DNA of 64,000 nucleotides from Imbroritus primus (GTDB lineage: Bacteria; Pseudomonadota; Gammaproteobacteria; Burkholderiales; Burkholderiaceae), in assembly GCA_000272025.2 (NCBI GenBank), contig AKCV02000026.1:248001-312000 (forward strand), written 5' to 3'. The notes beneath the pieces were generated by a model. It was given only the letters and a program-made list of their open reading frames with translations, made no database searches and was not told where the DNA came from. This document shows, piece after piece, positions 26,072 to 35,427 of this stretch. Numbering within the stretch: position 1 is the stretch's first letter; each line of letters starts with the position of its first letter. The translations under genes and the position numbers were made by a program.

Positions 26072-27451
26072 ATGTCAGTCAGCACCTTTGATCTCTTCAA
26101 GATCGGGATCGGTCCGTCCAGCTCGCATACCGTCGGGCCCATGATCGCCGCCTGCCGTTTCGCTCGCCGGCTGGAGGAGTATGGCGTGCTGGCGCGTGTC
26201 GCCGCCGTGCGCGTCGAGCTGCACGGCTCGCTGGGCGCGACCGGCAAGGGCCACGGCAGCGACAAGGCCGTGCTGCTGGGCCTGGAAGGCAACCTGCCGG
26301 ACCGCATCGATCCGGACTACGCCATGGCCCGGCTCGACACCATCCGCGCCGAACGCAGCATTGCCCTTCTCGGCACGCATGCCATTCCCTTCGTCGAAAA
26401 GACGCAGTTGATGTTTTACCACCAGACCGCGGCGCTGCCGCAGCATCCCAACGGCATGCGTTTCGTGGCCAGCGATGCCGATGGCCAGGAATTGCTCAAG
26501 CGCGAGTACTACTCGGTGGGCGGCGGCTTCGTGGTCAATTGCGAAGGTCGGCGCGTCAACGGCACGCCGGATGGCGCGGCGCCGCCGTATCCCTTCCGCA
26601 CCGGGGCGGAGCTGCTGGCGCTGTGCGCGGCCAGCGGGCTGACGATTCCGCGCCTCATGTTCGAGAACGAAAAGACGTGGCGCAGCGAGGATGAGATCCG
26701 TGCAGCGCTGCGCGCCATCTGGCAGGCCATGGAAGGCGCCATCCAGCGCGGCTGCCGCAGCAGTGGCGAACTGCCGGGCCCGATGCGCGTGCGCCGCCGC
26801 GCCGCCGTGCAGTACGAACAGCTGCGCCAGCGCCCCGAGGAATCGCTGCGCGATCCGCTCTCGATGCTCGACTGGGTCAATCTCTACGCCATGGCCGTGA
26901 ACGAGGAGAACGCCGCAGGTGGGCGCATCGTCACCGCACCGACCAACGGCGCGGCGGGAGTGATTCCCTCGGTGCTGCAGTACTACGTGAAGTTCGTGCC
27001 GGGCGCGAACGAGCAGGGCATCTTCGATTTCCTGCTGACCGCCGCGGCAGTGGGCGTGCTCTACAAGGAAAACGCCTCGATCTCCGGGGCCGAGGTCGGT
27101 TGCCAGGGCGAGGTCGGCGTGGCGTGCTCGATGGCGGCCGGCGGGCTGGCCGCGGTGCTCGGCGGTAGCACGGCGCAGATCGAGAATGCCGCCGAGATCG
27201 GCATGGAGCACAACCTTGGCATGACCTGCGATCCCGTGGGCGGGCTGGTGCAGATCCCGTGCATCGAGCGCAATGCCATGGGCGCCATCAAGGCCATCAG
27301 CGCGGCGCGTATGGCGTTGCGCGGCGACGGCCAGCACTACGTGTCGCTCGACAGCGTGATCCGCACCATGATGCAGACCGGCGCGGATATGAAGACCAAG
27401 TACAAGGAAACGTCACGCGGCGGCCTGGCCGTGAACGTCATTGAGTGTTGA
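26072..27451 (+). CDS. sdaA: L-serine dehydratase, iron-sulfur single-chain type
   Basis: A 459-aa protein of the bacterial [4Fe-4S] serine deaminase family. The beta domain starts [16 protein letters not shown], and the alpha domain holds the cluster cysteines in [13 protein letters not shown] and [18 protein letters not shown]. It turns L-serine into pyruvate and ammonia. GGAG precedes the ATG at 26072. It is the first gene of the rightward sarcosine operon; soxB starts 7 bp after its stop, so serine made by GlyA from sarcosine products is routed to central metabolism. Confidence 0.94.
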   Translation: MSVSTFDLFKIGIGPSSSHTVGPMIAACRFARRLEEYGVLARVAAVRVELHGSLGATGKGHGSDKAVLLGLEGNLPDRIDPDYAMARLDTIRAERSIALLGTHAIPFVEKTQLMFYHQTAALPQHPNGMRFVASDADGQELLKREYYSVGGGFVVNCEGRRVNGTPDGAAPPYPFRTGAELLALCAASGLTIPRLMFENEKTWRSEDEIRAALRAIWQAMEGAIQRGCRSSGELPGPMRVRRRAAVQYEQLRQRPEESLRDPLSMLDWVNLYAMAVNEENAAGGRIVTAPTNGAAGVIPSVLQYYVKFVPGANEQGIFDFLLTAAAVGVLYKENASISGAEVGCQGEVGVACSMAAGGLAAVLGGSTAQIENAAEIGMEHNLGMTCDPVGGLVQIPCIERNAMGAIKAISAARMALRGDGQHYVSLDSVIRTMMQTGADMKTKYKETSRGGLAVNVIEC

Positions 27452-27458
27452 GGAAACC

Positions 27459-28706
27459 ATGAGCAGCCGATATTCGATATTCAGCCTGATCCGCAACGGG
27501 CTCAGCTATCACGAGCACTGGGAGCGCGCCTGGAAGAGCCCCGAGCCGAAGCGCGAGTACGACGTGGTCATCGTCGGCGGTGGCGGGCATGGCCTGGCCA
27601 CGGCCTACTACCTGGCCAAGCTGCACGGCGTGCGCAATATCGCAGTGATCGACAAGGGCTGGATCGGCGGCGGGAATACCGCGCGCAACACCACCATCGT
27701 GCGGTCGAACTATCTGTGGGACGAATCGGCGCAACTGTACGAGAAGGCCATGCAACTGTGGGAAGGCTTGTCGCAGGAGCTGAACTACAACGTCATGTTC
27801 AGCCAGCGCGGCGTGATGAATCTCGCGCATACGCTGCAGGAGGTGCGCGATACTCACCGGCGCGTGAATGCCAACCGCATGAATGGCGTCGATGCCGAGT
27901 TCATCACGCCGGCACAGATTCAGGAAATCGAACCGCTGATCAACCTGGACACCCGCTACCCGGTGCTCGGCGCCTCGATCCAGCGCCGTGCCGGCGTGGC
28001 GCGGCACGACGCGGTGGCCTGGGGCTTCGCGCGCGGCGCGGACCAGATGGGCGTGGACATCATCCAGAACTGCGCGGTCACCGGCATTCGCCGCGAGAAC
28101 GGCGCGGTGACGGGTGTCGATACCGTCAAGGGTTTTATCAAGGCGCGCAAGGTGGCGGTGGTGGCCGCGGGCAACTCCAGCGTGCTGGCGGAGATGGCGG
28201 GCGTGCGCCTGCCGCTCGAGAGCCATCCGCTGCAGGCGCTGGTGTCCGAGCCGGTCAAGCCGTGCATCAACAGCGTCATCATGTCGAATGCCGTGCACGC
28301 CTACATCAGCCAGTCCGACAAAGGGGACCTGGTGATCGGCGCGGGGATCGACCAGTACACCGGCTACGGGCAGCGCGGCAGCTTCCAGAGCATCGAGCAC
28401 ACGCTGCAGGCCATCGTCGAAATGTTCCCGGCCCTGAGCCGCGTGCGCATGAACCGGCAGTGGGGCGGCATCGTCGACGTCTCGCCGGATGCTTGCCCGA
28501 TCATCTCCAAGACCGATATCCAGGGCCTGTACTTCAACTGCGGCTGGGGTACCGGCGGCTTCAAGGCCACGCCGGGTTCGGGCTGGGTGTTCGCTCACAC
28601 CATCGCCAACGATGCGCCGCATCCGCTGAACGCACCGTATTCCATCGACCGCTTCTACACCGGTCACCTGATTGACGAGCATGGCGCGGCCGCGGTCGCG
28701 CACTGA
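27459..28706 (+). CDS. soxB: Sarcosine oxidase beta subunit
   Basis: A 415-aa FAD amine oxidase subunit. The dinucleotide-binding motif [19 protein letters not shown] is near residue 38. Next come [19 protein letters not shown], typical of SoxB, and the C-terminal [20 protein letters not shown]. The beta subunit carries FAD and the covalently attached FMN of heterotetrameric sarcosine oxidase and oxidises sarcosine to glycine, passing the methyl carbon to THF. GAGGAAACC precedes the ATG. Confidence 0.95.
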   Translation: MSSRYSIFSLIRNGLSYHEHWERAWKSPEPKREYDVVIVGGGGHGLATAYYLAKLHGVRNIAVIDKGWIGGGNTARNTTIVRSNYLWDESAQLYEKAMQLWEGLSQELNYNVMFSQRGVMNLAHTLQEVRDTHRRVNANRMNGVDAEFITPAQIQEIEPLINLDTRYPVLGASIQRRAGVARHDAVAWGFARGADQMGVDIIQNCAVTGIRRENGAVTGVDTVKGFIKARKVAVVAAGNSSVLAEMAGVRLPLESHPLQALVSEPVKPCINSVIMSNAVHAYISQSDKGDLVIGAGIDQYTGYGQRGSFQSIEHTLQAIVEMFPALSRVRMNRQWGGIVDVSPDACPIISKTDIQGLYFNCGWGTGGFKATPGSGWVFAHTIANDAPHPLNAPYSIDRFYTGHLIDEHGAAAVAH

Positions 28707-28715
28707 GGAACCACG

Positions 28716-28994
28716 ATGCTACTGATTCATTGTCCATGGTGCGGCGACCGGGCCGAAACCGAATTCACCTACGGCGGCGAAGCCGACATCGTACGTCCGC
28801 CCGCGCCCGAGACGCTGACGGACCGCGAGTGGGGCGACTACGTCTTCATGCGGCACAACACGCGCGGCGTGCACCGCGAGCAGTGGCTGCACGCGCACGG
28901 CTGCCGGCGCTGGTTTATTGCCGAGCGCGATACCGTGTCCTACGCCTTCAAGGGCGTTCACAAGATTGGCGAGCGTCAGGAGGGCGCAGAATGA
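28716..28994 (+). CDS. soxD: Sarcosine oxidase delta subunit
   Basis: A 92-aa small zinc-binding subunit. The CPWCGDR pair near the N-terminus and the Cys in HAHGCRRWF supply the metal-ligand pattern of SoxD. GAGGAACC precedes the ATG. Its stop overlaps the soxA start (ATGA), indicating translational coupling within the heterotetramer operon. Confidence 0.93.
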   Translation: MLLIHCPWCGDRAETEFTYGGEADIVRPPAPETLTDREWGDYVFMRHNTRGVHREQWLHAHGCRRWFIAERDTVSYAFKGVHKIGERQEGAE

Positions 28995-31990
28995 ACCAGG
29001 GTTATCGTCTGCCGCACGGCGGCCGGGTGCGGCGCGACAAGCCGCTGACGTTCCTGTTCAACGGCAAGCGCTACACAGGCTACGAAGGCGACACACTGGC
29101 CTCGGCGCTGCTGGCCAATGGCGTGCATTTCGTCGCGCGCAGCTTCAAGTACCACCGTCCGCGCGGCGTGGTGACAGCAGGTGTGGCCGAGCCGAATGCC
29201 ATTGTCCAGCTCGAGACCGGCGCATGGACCGTACCGAATCCGCGTGCCACCGAAGTGGAACTCTACGAAGGCCTGCAGGCCTCGAGCGTGAATGCGCGGC
29301 CGACGCTCGAGGGCGACCGCATGGCGGTCATGCAGAAGTTTGCGCGCTTCATTCCGGCAGGGTTCTACTACAAGACATTCATGTGGCCGCGCAGCTTCTG
29401 GCCGCGCTACGAGGAACTCATCCGCGACGCCGCGGGCCTGGGCCGCGTGCCCGAGGTGCGCGATCCGGACCGCTACGAAAAGACTTTTGCGCATTGCGAC
29501 GTGCTGGTCGTAGGTGCCGGCCCGGCCGGGCTGGCTGCGGCGTATGCCGCCGGCATGAGCGGCGCACGCGTACTGCTGGTGGACGATCAGCCGACGCTTG
29601 GCGGTAGCCTGCTGGCGAGCGACGACCGCATCGACGGCAAGCCGGCGGCCGAGTGGGTGGGCGAGATGGAGCGCGCGCTGCGCGCCATGCCGGAGGTGAC
29701 GATCCTGTCGCGTGCGACCGCTTTCGGTTACCAGGACCACAATCTGGTAACGGTGTGCGAGCGCCTCACCGGCCATCTGCCGCTGGCGCAGCGCAACGGC
29801 GTGCGTGAGCGCCTGTGGAAAGTGCGCGCGCGGCACGTGGTGCTGGCGACCGGCGCACACGAGCGGCCGCTGGTGTTCGGCAACAATGACCTGCCGGGCA
29901 TCATGCTGGCGTCGGCGATCTCGGCGTATCTCCATCAATACGGCGTCACGCCGGGCCGCAAGGCCGTGATCTGCACCAACAACGACAGCGCCTACCGTAC
30001 CGCGCTCGACTTGCAGCGCTGCGGCATCGACGTCACGGTGGTGGATGCGCGGCGCGCCATGCAAGGGACCTGGCCACAGCGCGCTGCCGCAGCCGGCGTG
30101 CGCATCGTGCGCGAGGCGCTGGTGGTGGCCGCGACGGGCAGCCAGCATGTGCGTTCGGTCGAGGTGGCGGCCTACGTGGGCCGCGCACCGGGCCGTCATC
30201 TGGAAACCATTGCCTGCGATCTGGTGGGCATGTCCGGCGGCTGGAATCCGGTCATTCACCTGTTCTCCCAATCGGGTGGCAAGGCGGCATGGCACGCCGA
30301 GAAAAGCTGCTTCGTGCCGGGCGTGGGTGCGCAGGCAACGTGCAGCGCAGGGGCGGCCAATGGCGCGTTCCTGCTGGCCGATTGCCTGCATGGCGGTTTG
30401 CTGGCGGGGCGCGATGCCGCGTCCCGTGCAGGATTTGCGGTGCGGGAGATGGCGTCATGGCCTACCGATCCGGTCACGGAGAACGCCCTCGAGCCGCTCT
30501 GGATGGCGAGCGAACTGAGCCGCGTGCAGCGCGGCCCCAAGCAGTTCGTGGATTTCCAGAACGACGTGGCGGCCTCGGACATCGCCCTCGCGGCGCGCGA
30601 AGGCTACCACTCGATCGAGCACGTCAAGCGTTATACCGCGCTTGGCTTCGGCACGGACCAGGGCAAGCTCGGCAACATCAACGGCATGGCGATCCTGGCG
30701 GAAGTCTTGGGCAAGACGATTCCCGAGACCGGCACCACGACGTTCCGCCCGAACTACACGCCCGTGACGTTTGGCACGCTGGCAGGCCGCGAGCTGGGCG
30801 ATTTCGTCGATCCCGTCCGCAAGACCTGCATCCATGCCTGGCATGAGGCGCAGGGCGCGCTGTTCGAGGACGTGGGCAACTGGAAGCGGCCCTGGTATTT
30901 TCCGCGCGGCAACGAAGACATGCATGCCGCCGTGGCGCGCGAATGCCGCGCCGTGCGCAACAGCGTGGGCATTCTCGATGCCTCCACGCTGGGCAAGATC
31001 GATGTGCAGGGTCCGGATGCGGCCACGCTGCTGAACTGGATGTATACCAATGCGTGGACCAAGCTGCCGGTCGGCAAGGGCCGCTACGGCCTGATGCTCG
31101 ACGAGAACGGCATGGTGTTCGACGATGGCGTGACGGTGCGGCTGGCCGAGGACCACTTCCTGATGAGCACCACCTCGGGCGGCGCGGCGCGCGTGCTGAG
31201 CTGGATGGAGCGCTGGCTGCAGACCGAATGGCCGCATCTCAAGGTGCACCTGTCGTCCGTCACCGATCACTTCGCGACCTTCGCGGTGGCCGGCCCGAAC
31301 GCCCGCAAGGTGCTGCAGAAGGTGTGCAGCGACATCGACTTCAGCAACGCGGCCTTTCCTTTCATGAGCTTCAAGGAAGGGACCATCGATGGCGTGTTCG
31401 CGCGCATCATGCGCATCAGCTTTTCGGGCGAACTGTCGTACGAGGTGAATGTGCCGGCCAACTTCGGCCAGCATGTGTGGAACCTCATCATGTCCGCCGG
31501 CGAGCCGTTCGGCATCACGCCGTATGGCACGGAAACCATGCACGTGCTGCGCGCCGAGAAGGGCTACATCATCGTCGGCCAGGATACCGACGGCTCGATC
31601 ACGCCGGACGATCTCGGCATGGGCGGGCTGGTGGCCAAGACCAAGGACTTTCTCGGCAAGCGTTCGCTCGTGCGTTCGCATACCGCGGGCGAGAACCGCA
31701 AGCAGCTGGTGGGCCTGCTCGCCAAGGATCCGTCCTTCGTGCTGCAGGAAGGCGGGCAGATTCTTGCCGCGCCGTGTACCGAGCGCATCGCGCCGATGAT
31801 CGGCCATGTGACCTCGAGCTATATGAGCCCGACGCTGAACCGTTCGATTGCCATGGCGGTAGTGAAGGGCGGTCTGCAGAAGATGGGGCAGGAAGTGGTG
31901 GTGGCGTTGCCGACTGGCGGCTTCATGCCCGCCACCATCACCAGCCCGGTGTTTTACGATCAGGAAGGAGCACGCCAGAATGTGGAGTGA
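28991..31990 (+). CDS. soxA: Sarcosine oxidase alpha subunit
   Basis: A 999-aa protein of standard SoxA length. An N-terminal ferredoxin-like segment (FNGKRYTGYEGDTLASALLA) is followed by an NAD-binding domain (VVGAGPAGLAAAYAAGMSGA, about 175-195) and, from about residue 610, a C-terminal aminomethyltransferase (GcvT-like) domain that binds THF (GKIDVQGPDAATLLNWMYTN; AEKGYIIVGQDTDG). Formaldehyde equivalents produced by SoxB are captured there as 5,10-methylene-THF. The start overlaps the soxD stop. Confidence 0.95.
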   Translation: MNQGYRLPHGGRVRRDKPLTFLFNGKRYTGYEGDTLASALLANGVHFVARSFKYHRPRGVVTAGVAEPNAIVQLETGAWTVPNPRATEVELYEGLQASSVNARPTLEGDRMAVMQKFARFIPAGFYYKTFMWPRSFWPRYEELIRDAAGLGRVPEVRDPDRYEKTFAHCDVLVVGAGPAGLAAAYAAGMSGARVLLVDDQPTLGGSLLASDDRIDGKPAAEWVGEMERALRAMPEVTILSRATAFGYQDHNLVTVCERLTGHLPLAQRNGVRERLWKVRARHVVLATGAHERPLVFGNNDLPGIMLASAISAYLHQYGVTPGRKAVICTNNDSAYRTALDLQRCGIDVTVVDARRAMQGTWPQRAAAAGVRIVREALVVAATGSQHVRSVEVAAYVGRAPGRHLETIACDLVGMSGGWNPVIHLFSQSGGKAAWHAEKSCFVPGVGAQATCSAGAANGAFLLADCLHGGLLAGRDAASRAGFAVREMASWPTDPVTENALEPLWMASELSRVQRGPKQFVDFQNDVAASDIALAAREGYHSIEHVKRYTALGFGTDQGKLGNINGMAILAEVLGKTIPETGTTTFRPNYTPVTFGTLAGRELGDFVDPVRKTCIHAWHEAQGALFEDVGNWKRPWYFPRGNEDMHAAVARECRAVRNSVGILDASTLGKIDVQGPDAATLLNWMYTNAWTKLPVGKGRYGLMLDENGMVFDDGVTVRLAEDHFLMSTTSGGAARVLSWMERWLQTEWPHLKVHLSSVTDHFATFAVAGPNARKVLQKVCSDIDFSNAAFPFMSFKEGTIDGVFARIMRISFSGELSYEVNVPANFGQHVWNLIMSAGEPFGITPYGTETMHVLRAEKGYIIVGQDTDGSITPDDLGMGGLVAKTKDFLGKRSLVRSHTAGENRKQLVGLLAKDPSFVLQEGGQILAAPCTERIAPMIGHVTSSYMSPTLNRSIAMAVVKGGLQKMGQEVVVALPTGGFMPATITSPVFYDQEGARQNVE

Positions 31991-32567
31991 TCATCGTTTC
32001 GAGTCGCCGCTTGTCGGCGTTGCCTTGTCTGCCGAACCCGCGGGTGCAGCTGCGGCCTGCACGCTCGGCGAGCGTCCCTTTCTCGAACTGACGCTGGTGC
32101 GTGGTGACGGTACTTCGGCTGCATTCCGCGATGCCATCCGTGCCGCCACGGGCGCGGAGTTGCCGCTGGCACCCAATACCGTGGCCGCCAGCGCTGACTA
32201 CCAGGTGTTCTGGCTGGGGCCGGACGAGTGGCTGCTGCAGTCGGCGCGGCCGCATGTGCCGGACATGGAGCGCACGTTGCGGGCAGCGCTGGCCGGGCAG
32301 TTCGCGGCGGTGACCGACGTGAGCAGTGGCTACACCGTGCTGCGGCTGGCTGGAAGCAAGGCGCGCGCGGTGCTGCAGAAGGGCTGCCCGCTCGATTTGC
32401 ATCCACGGGTGTTCCGCAGCGGGCAATGCGCGCAGAGCCATTACTTCAAGGCCGACATCCTGCTGTATCCGGTGGCGGATGACGCGTGGGAGCTCGTGGT
32501 GCGGCGCAGCTTTGCCGACTACGCGGCGCGTATCCTGACGGACGCCATGGCCGAATATCTGGCATGA
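31980..32567 (+). CDS. soxG: Sarcosine oxidase gamma subunit
   Basis: A 195-aa protein related to the aminomethyltransferase fold, with VFWLGPDEWLL, TDVSSGYTVLRLAG and CPLDLHPRVF as in SoxG subunits. The ATG lies 11 bp inside the end of soxA, so the two are translationally coupled. It completes the BDAG set. No formaldehyde dehydrogenase gene follows, and an SDR gene of uncertain relation comes next. Confidence 0.92.
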   Translation: MWSDHRFESPLVGVALSAEPAGAAAACTLGERPFLELTLVRGDGTSAAFRDAIRAATGAELPLAPNTVAASADYQVFWLGPDEWLLQSARPHVPDMERTLRAALAGQFAAVTDVSSGYTVLRLAGSKARAVLQKGCPLDLHPRVFRSGQCAQSHYFKADILLYPVADDAWELVVRRSFADYAARILTDAMAEYLA

Positions 32568-32622
32568 TCTGTTGCGGGCGGCGAGGCTGCCCGCAACATG
32601 AATCAATCAGCTGGGGAAAGGC

Positions 32623-33396
32623 ATGGAACTCGGTTTGCAAGGCAAGGTAGCAATCATCACGGGCGGCTCGCAGGGCATCGGCAAGGCGACGGCGGAGCGG
32701 CTCGCGGCGGAAGGCGCGGCGGTGGTGATTGCGGCGCGCGGGGCGGAGCGTCTTGCCGAAGTCGAGCAGGCCATTCGCGCCGCCGGAGGCAAGGTGCTGG
32801 CGGTGGCGCAGGACATCAGCACGGAAGCGGGCTGTGCCGCCCTGATCGAAGCCGCCGTGGCAGCCTTCGGTCGGCTCGACATTCTCGTCAACAACGCCGG
32901 CACGTCGGCGACCGGCGCCTTCGAGAGCGTGGCCGATGCGACGTGGCAGGCCGACTTCGACCTCAAGCTGTTCGCCGCCATCCGGTTGGCGCGGCTCGCC
33001 ATTCCGCACATGAAGCGGCAGGGTGGCGGTCGCATCATCAACCTCACGGCCATTGCCGCCAAGCAGCCGCGCGCCGGCTCGATGCCGACCTCGGTGACGC
33101 GCGCCGCCGGACTGGCGCTGACCAAGGCTCTGTCGAAGGAACTGGCGCCAGAAAACATCCTCGTCAACACCGTGTGCATCGGCCTGGTGCGCGCCGGCCA
33201 GCACGAGGCGCGCGCCGCGCGTACCGGTACGGATGTGGAAACGCTCTATGCCAACATGGCAAAGGACATTCCGCTGGGCCGCGTCGGTGATGCTGAGGAG
33301 GCGGCCAATGTGATCACCTTCCTGGCGTCCTCGGCCGCGAGTTTCGTCACCGGCACCAGTATCAATATCGACGGCGGCGCCTCGGCCGTGCTGTAA
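32623..33396 (+). CDS. SDR-family protein lacking the Ser-Tyr-Lys active site
   Basis: A 257-aa Rossmann protein with the classical SDR cofactor motif TGGSQGIG (about 13-20), NNAG (90-93) and C-terminal VTGTSINIDGG. The catalytic triad is not where expected: the aligned positions read A143 (second residue after NLT), T156 and R160 (PTSVTRA) in place of Ser, Tyr and Lys. The fold and dinucleotide site are intact, so it may be a non-classical dehydrogenase or a non-catalytic protein. It follows soxG by 55 bp and ends at a hairpin. Confidence 0.8.
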   Translation: MELGLQGKVAIITGGSQGIGKATAERLAAEGAAVVIAARGAERLAEVEQAIRAAGGKVLAVAQDISTEAGCAALIEAAVAAFGRLDILVNNAGTSATGAFESVADATWQADFDLKLFAAIRLARLAIPHMKRQGGGRIINLTAIAAKQPRAGSMPTSVTRAAGLALTKALSKELAPENILVNTVCIGLVRAGQHEARAARTGTDVETLYANMAKDIPLGRVGDAEEAANVITFLASSAASFVTGTSINIDGGASAVL

Positions 33397-33479
33397 ACCA
33401 CGACGCGCACCACATTCAGGCGGGTGCGCGCTTCGCTTCGGCTTTCACAGCGCGTCTGGGTTCATGTGACAGGGCAAGC

Positions 33480-33504
33480 AGCGGGCAGACGATAGTTGCC
33501 CGCT
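33480..33504 (+). terminator. Probable Rho-independent terminator after the SDR gene
   Basis: AGCGGGCA and TGCCCGCT form a perfect 8-bp stem with a 9-base loop, followed by TTCTCCCCTTG. It has only a modest T-run but is well placed to end the soxBDAG-SDR transcript before the convergent cysB gene. Confidence 0.6.
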
Positions 33505-33591
33505 TTCTCCCCTTGTTTCTTCACGCCTGCGCGTCGTGGCCGGCCCCTGGGAAGGCATGCGCGCTGCCCCCGCTCCAGTCTCGCACAGTGC

Positions 33592-34533
33592 CTACAACTC
33601 GTAGATTTCGTGCTCGCCCGCCATCAACTGCTCGATGAGCTTGCGGTTGAGCGTCGGTGAGAACAGCTCGATGAAGGTGTAGACAAAACTGCGCAGGTAC
33701 GCCCCCTGCTTGATAGCCAGGTGCGTGACGTTGGTGCCGAACAGGTGGCCGACCGGCACGCTGCGCAGGTTTTGGTCGCGCGCCGCGTCGAAGGCCACGC
33801 CGGCGACGATGCCGATGCCCATGCCGACTTCCACATAGGTCTTGATCACGTCCGCGTCGATGGCTTCCAGCACGATGTCCGGCTGGAGCTGGCGCAGGGC
33901 GAAGGCCTTGTCGATCTTTGGCCGGCCGGCGAAGTGGGCGTCGTAGGTGATGATCGGGTAGGCCGCAAGATCTTCCAGCGTGACGTGCTTCTTCTCCAGC
34001 AGCGGATGTCCGGGTGGCGTGACCACCACATGCTGCCACTGGTAGCTCGGTAGCGTGATCAGGTCCTTGAGGTGCACGATGCCCTCGGTGGCGATGGCCA
34101 GGTCGGCCTGGTCGCGCACCACCATGTCGGCGATCTGCGCGGGATTGCCTTGCTGGATCGACAGGCGCACCTTGGGATATTTCTTGGTGAATTCCGCAAT
34201 CACGCTCGGCAGCGCGTAGCGCGCCTGCGTGTGCGTGGTGGCAATCACCAGGTTGCCCTGGTCCTGCGCGGCGTAGTCCTTGCCCACGCGCTTCAGGCTT
34301 TCCACCTCCTGCAGGATCTTCTCCACCGAGGCCAGAATGCGCTGGCCCGGCTCCGTCAGGTTGCGGATGCGCTTGCCGTGCCGCGTAAACACATCGACGC
34401 CCAGCTCTTCCTCCAGCTCGATGATGGCCTTCGAGACACCTGGTTGTGATGTATGAAGCGCTTTTGCGGCTTCCGTCAGATTGAAGTTCTGGCGAACGGC
34501 CTCCCGCAGGAAGCGGAACTGATGCAGGTTCAT
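33592..34533 (-). CDS. cysB: CysB-family LysR regulator of sulfur assimilation
   Basis: A 313-aa LysR protein beginning MNLHQFRFLREAV, with TSQPGVSKAIIELEEELGVDVF in the helix-turn-helix. The effector domain has the CysB-style segments TTHTQARYALP and VVTPPGHPLLEKK. CysB proteins activate cys genes when acetylserine accumulates and sulfide is low. It is divergent from the exporter and the cysI-to-cobA operon, its expected targets. Confidence 0.92.
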   Translation of the reverse strand: MNLHQFRFLREAVRQNFNLTEAAKALHTSQPGVSKAIIELEEELGVDVFTRHGKRIRNLTEPGQRILASVEKILQEVESLKRVGKDYAAQDQGNLVIATTHTQARYALPSVIAEFTKKYPKVRLSIQQGNPAQIADMVVRDQADLAIATEGIVHLKDLITLPSYQWQHVVVTPPGHPLLEKKHVTLEDLAAYPIITYDAHFAGRPKIDKAFALRQLQPDIVLEAIDADVIKTYVEVGMGIGIVAGVAFDAARDQNLRSVPVGHLFGTNVTHLAIKQGAYLRSFVYTFIELFSPTLNRKLIEQLMAGEHEIYEL

Positions 34534-34637
34534 ATAACCGTCCTCGTATAAACAAACAACTTCTTATTAGTTTGCGATATGAGCCTAGTTTATTACGATT
34601 TCCGAACTTTGTTGATAAGAAGGCCAAGTCCGTCGCC
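34534..34637. promoter_or_regulatory. Divergent AT-rich promoter region of cysB and the cys operon
   Basis: An AT-rich stretch in an otherwise GC-rich region. It holds a short inverted pair CAAAC/GTTTG separated by 12 bases around 34553-34574. It probably contains CysB-binding sites; CysB motifs are too loose to call by eye. Confidence 0.4.
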
Positions 34638-35411
34638 ATGTTTCTCGCCTATACCGTGTCCGGCCTGTCTGTCGGGGTGCTCGTCGGTCTGACCGGCGTG
34701 GGCGGGGGCTCGCTCATGACACCACTGCTGACCCTGCTGTTCGGGTTTTCGCCGGCGACGGCCGTCGGCACCGACCTGGCCTTTGCATCGATCACGAAAG
34801 GTTTTGGCACGCTGGCACATCGCGCCCACGGGCATGTGCGCTGGGACATCGTCCGACGCCTGTCGCTGGGCAGCCTGCCGGCGGCGGCACTCACCATCGG
34901 CGTCCTGAAAAGCGCGGGTGAACTGGACGGACCGGTGCTGCATGCGATCCGCGTGACCATCGGCGTTTCGGTCCTGCTGACGGTGCTGTCGCTGCTGTTC
35001 CGCAGCCAGCTGCTCGCCTGGCTGGCGCGCCGCCCGCAGTACCAGTTGACGGGCGCGCGGCAGGCCAACGCCACGGTGCTGGTCGGCGCGGTGATCGGCG
35101 TGTTGGTGACGCTGTCGTCGATCGGTGCGGGCGCGGTGGGCGCCACGTTGATCCTGTTGCTGTATCCGCAGCTGCGCGCTGCGGAAGTAGCAGGTACCGA
35201 CATCGCCTACGCGGTGCCGCTGACCGCCGTGGCCGCACTCGGCCACGTGTGGCTCGGCACGGTGCACTGGAATTTGCTGGGTGCCTTGCTGGTCGGGTCG
35301 ATTCCCGGCATCTGGCTCGGCGCGCAGCTCTCGAAACAACTACCCGAACGTCTGGTGCGCGGCGCGCTTGCCACGGTCCTCACGTTCGTCGCCATCAAAC
35401 TCGTATCGTAA
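34638..35411 (+). CDS. TauE/SafE-family sulfite/sulfonate exporter
   Basis: A 257-aa integral membrane protein with about eight hydrophobic segments in the usual two four-helix repeats. The first repeat has VGVLVGLTGVGGGSLMTPLL and the second the related LVTLSSIGAGAVGATLI. Its place between cysB and cysI suggests export of sulfite or another sulfur oxyanion during assimilation. The frame is open upstream to 34572, but the homology and a sensible membrane start begin at 34638. It is followed by cysI after 16 bp. Confidence 0.87.
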   Translation: MFLAYTVSGLSVGVLVGLTGVGGGSLMTPLLTLLFGFSPATAVGTDLAFASITKGFGTLAHRAHGHVRWDIVRRLSLGSLPAAALTIGVLKSAGELDGPVLHAIRVTIGVSVLLTVLSLLFRSQLLAWLARRPQYQLTGARQANATVLVGAVIGVLVTLSSIGAGAVGATLILLLYPQLRAAEVAGTDIAYAVPLTAVAALGHVWLGTVHWNLLGALLVGSIPGIWLGAQLSKQLPERLVRGALATVLTFVAIKLVS

Positions 35412-35427
35412 GCAATCGGGGTCCCCC

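Noticed and set aside
27438-28703. Long minus-strand frame exactly antisense to soxB
   Set aside because: soxB is certain on the plus strand; the antisense protein shows no family motifs.
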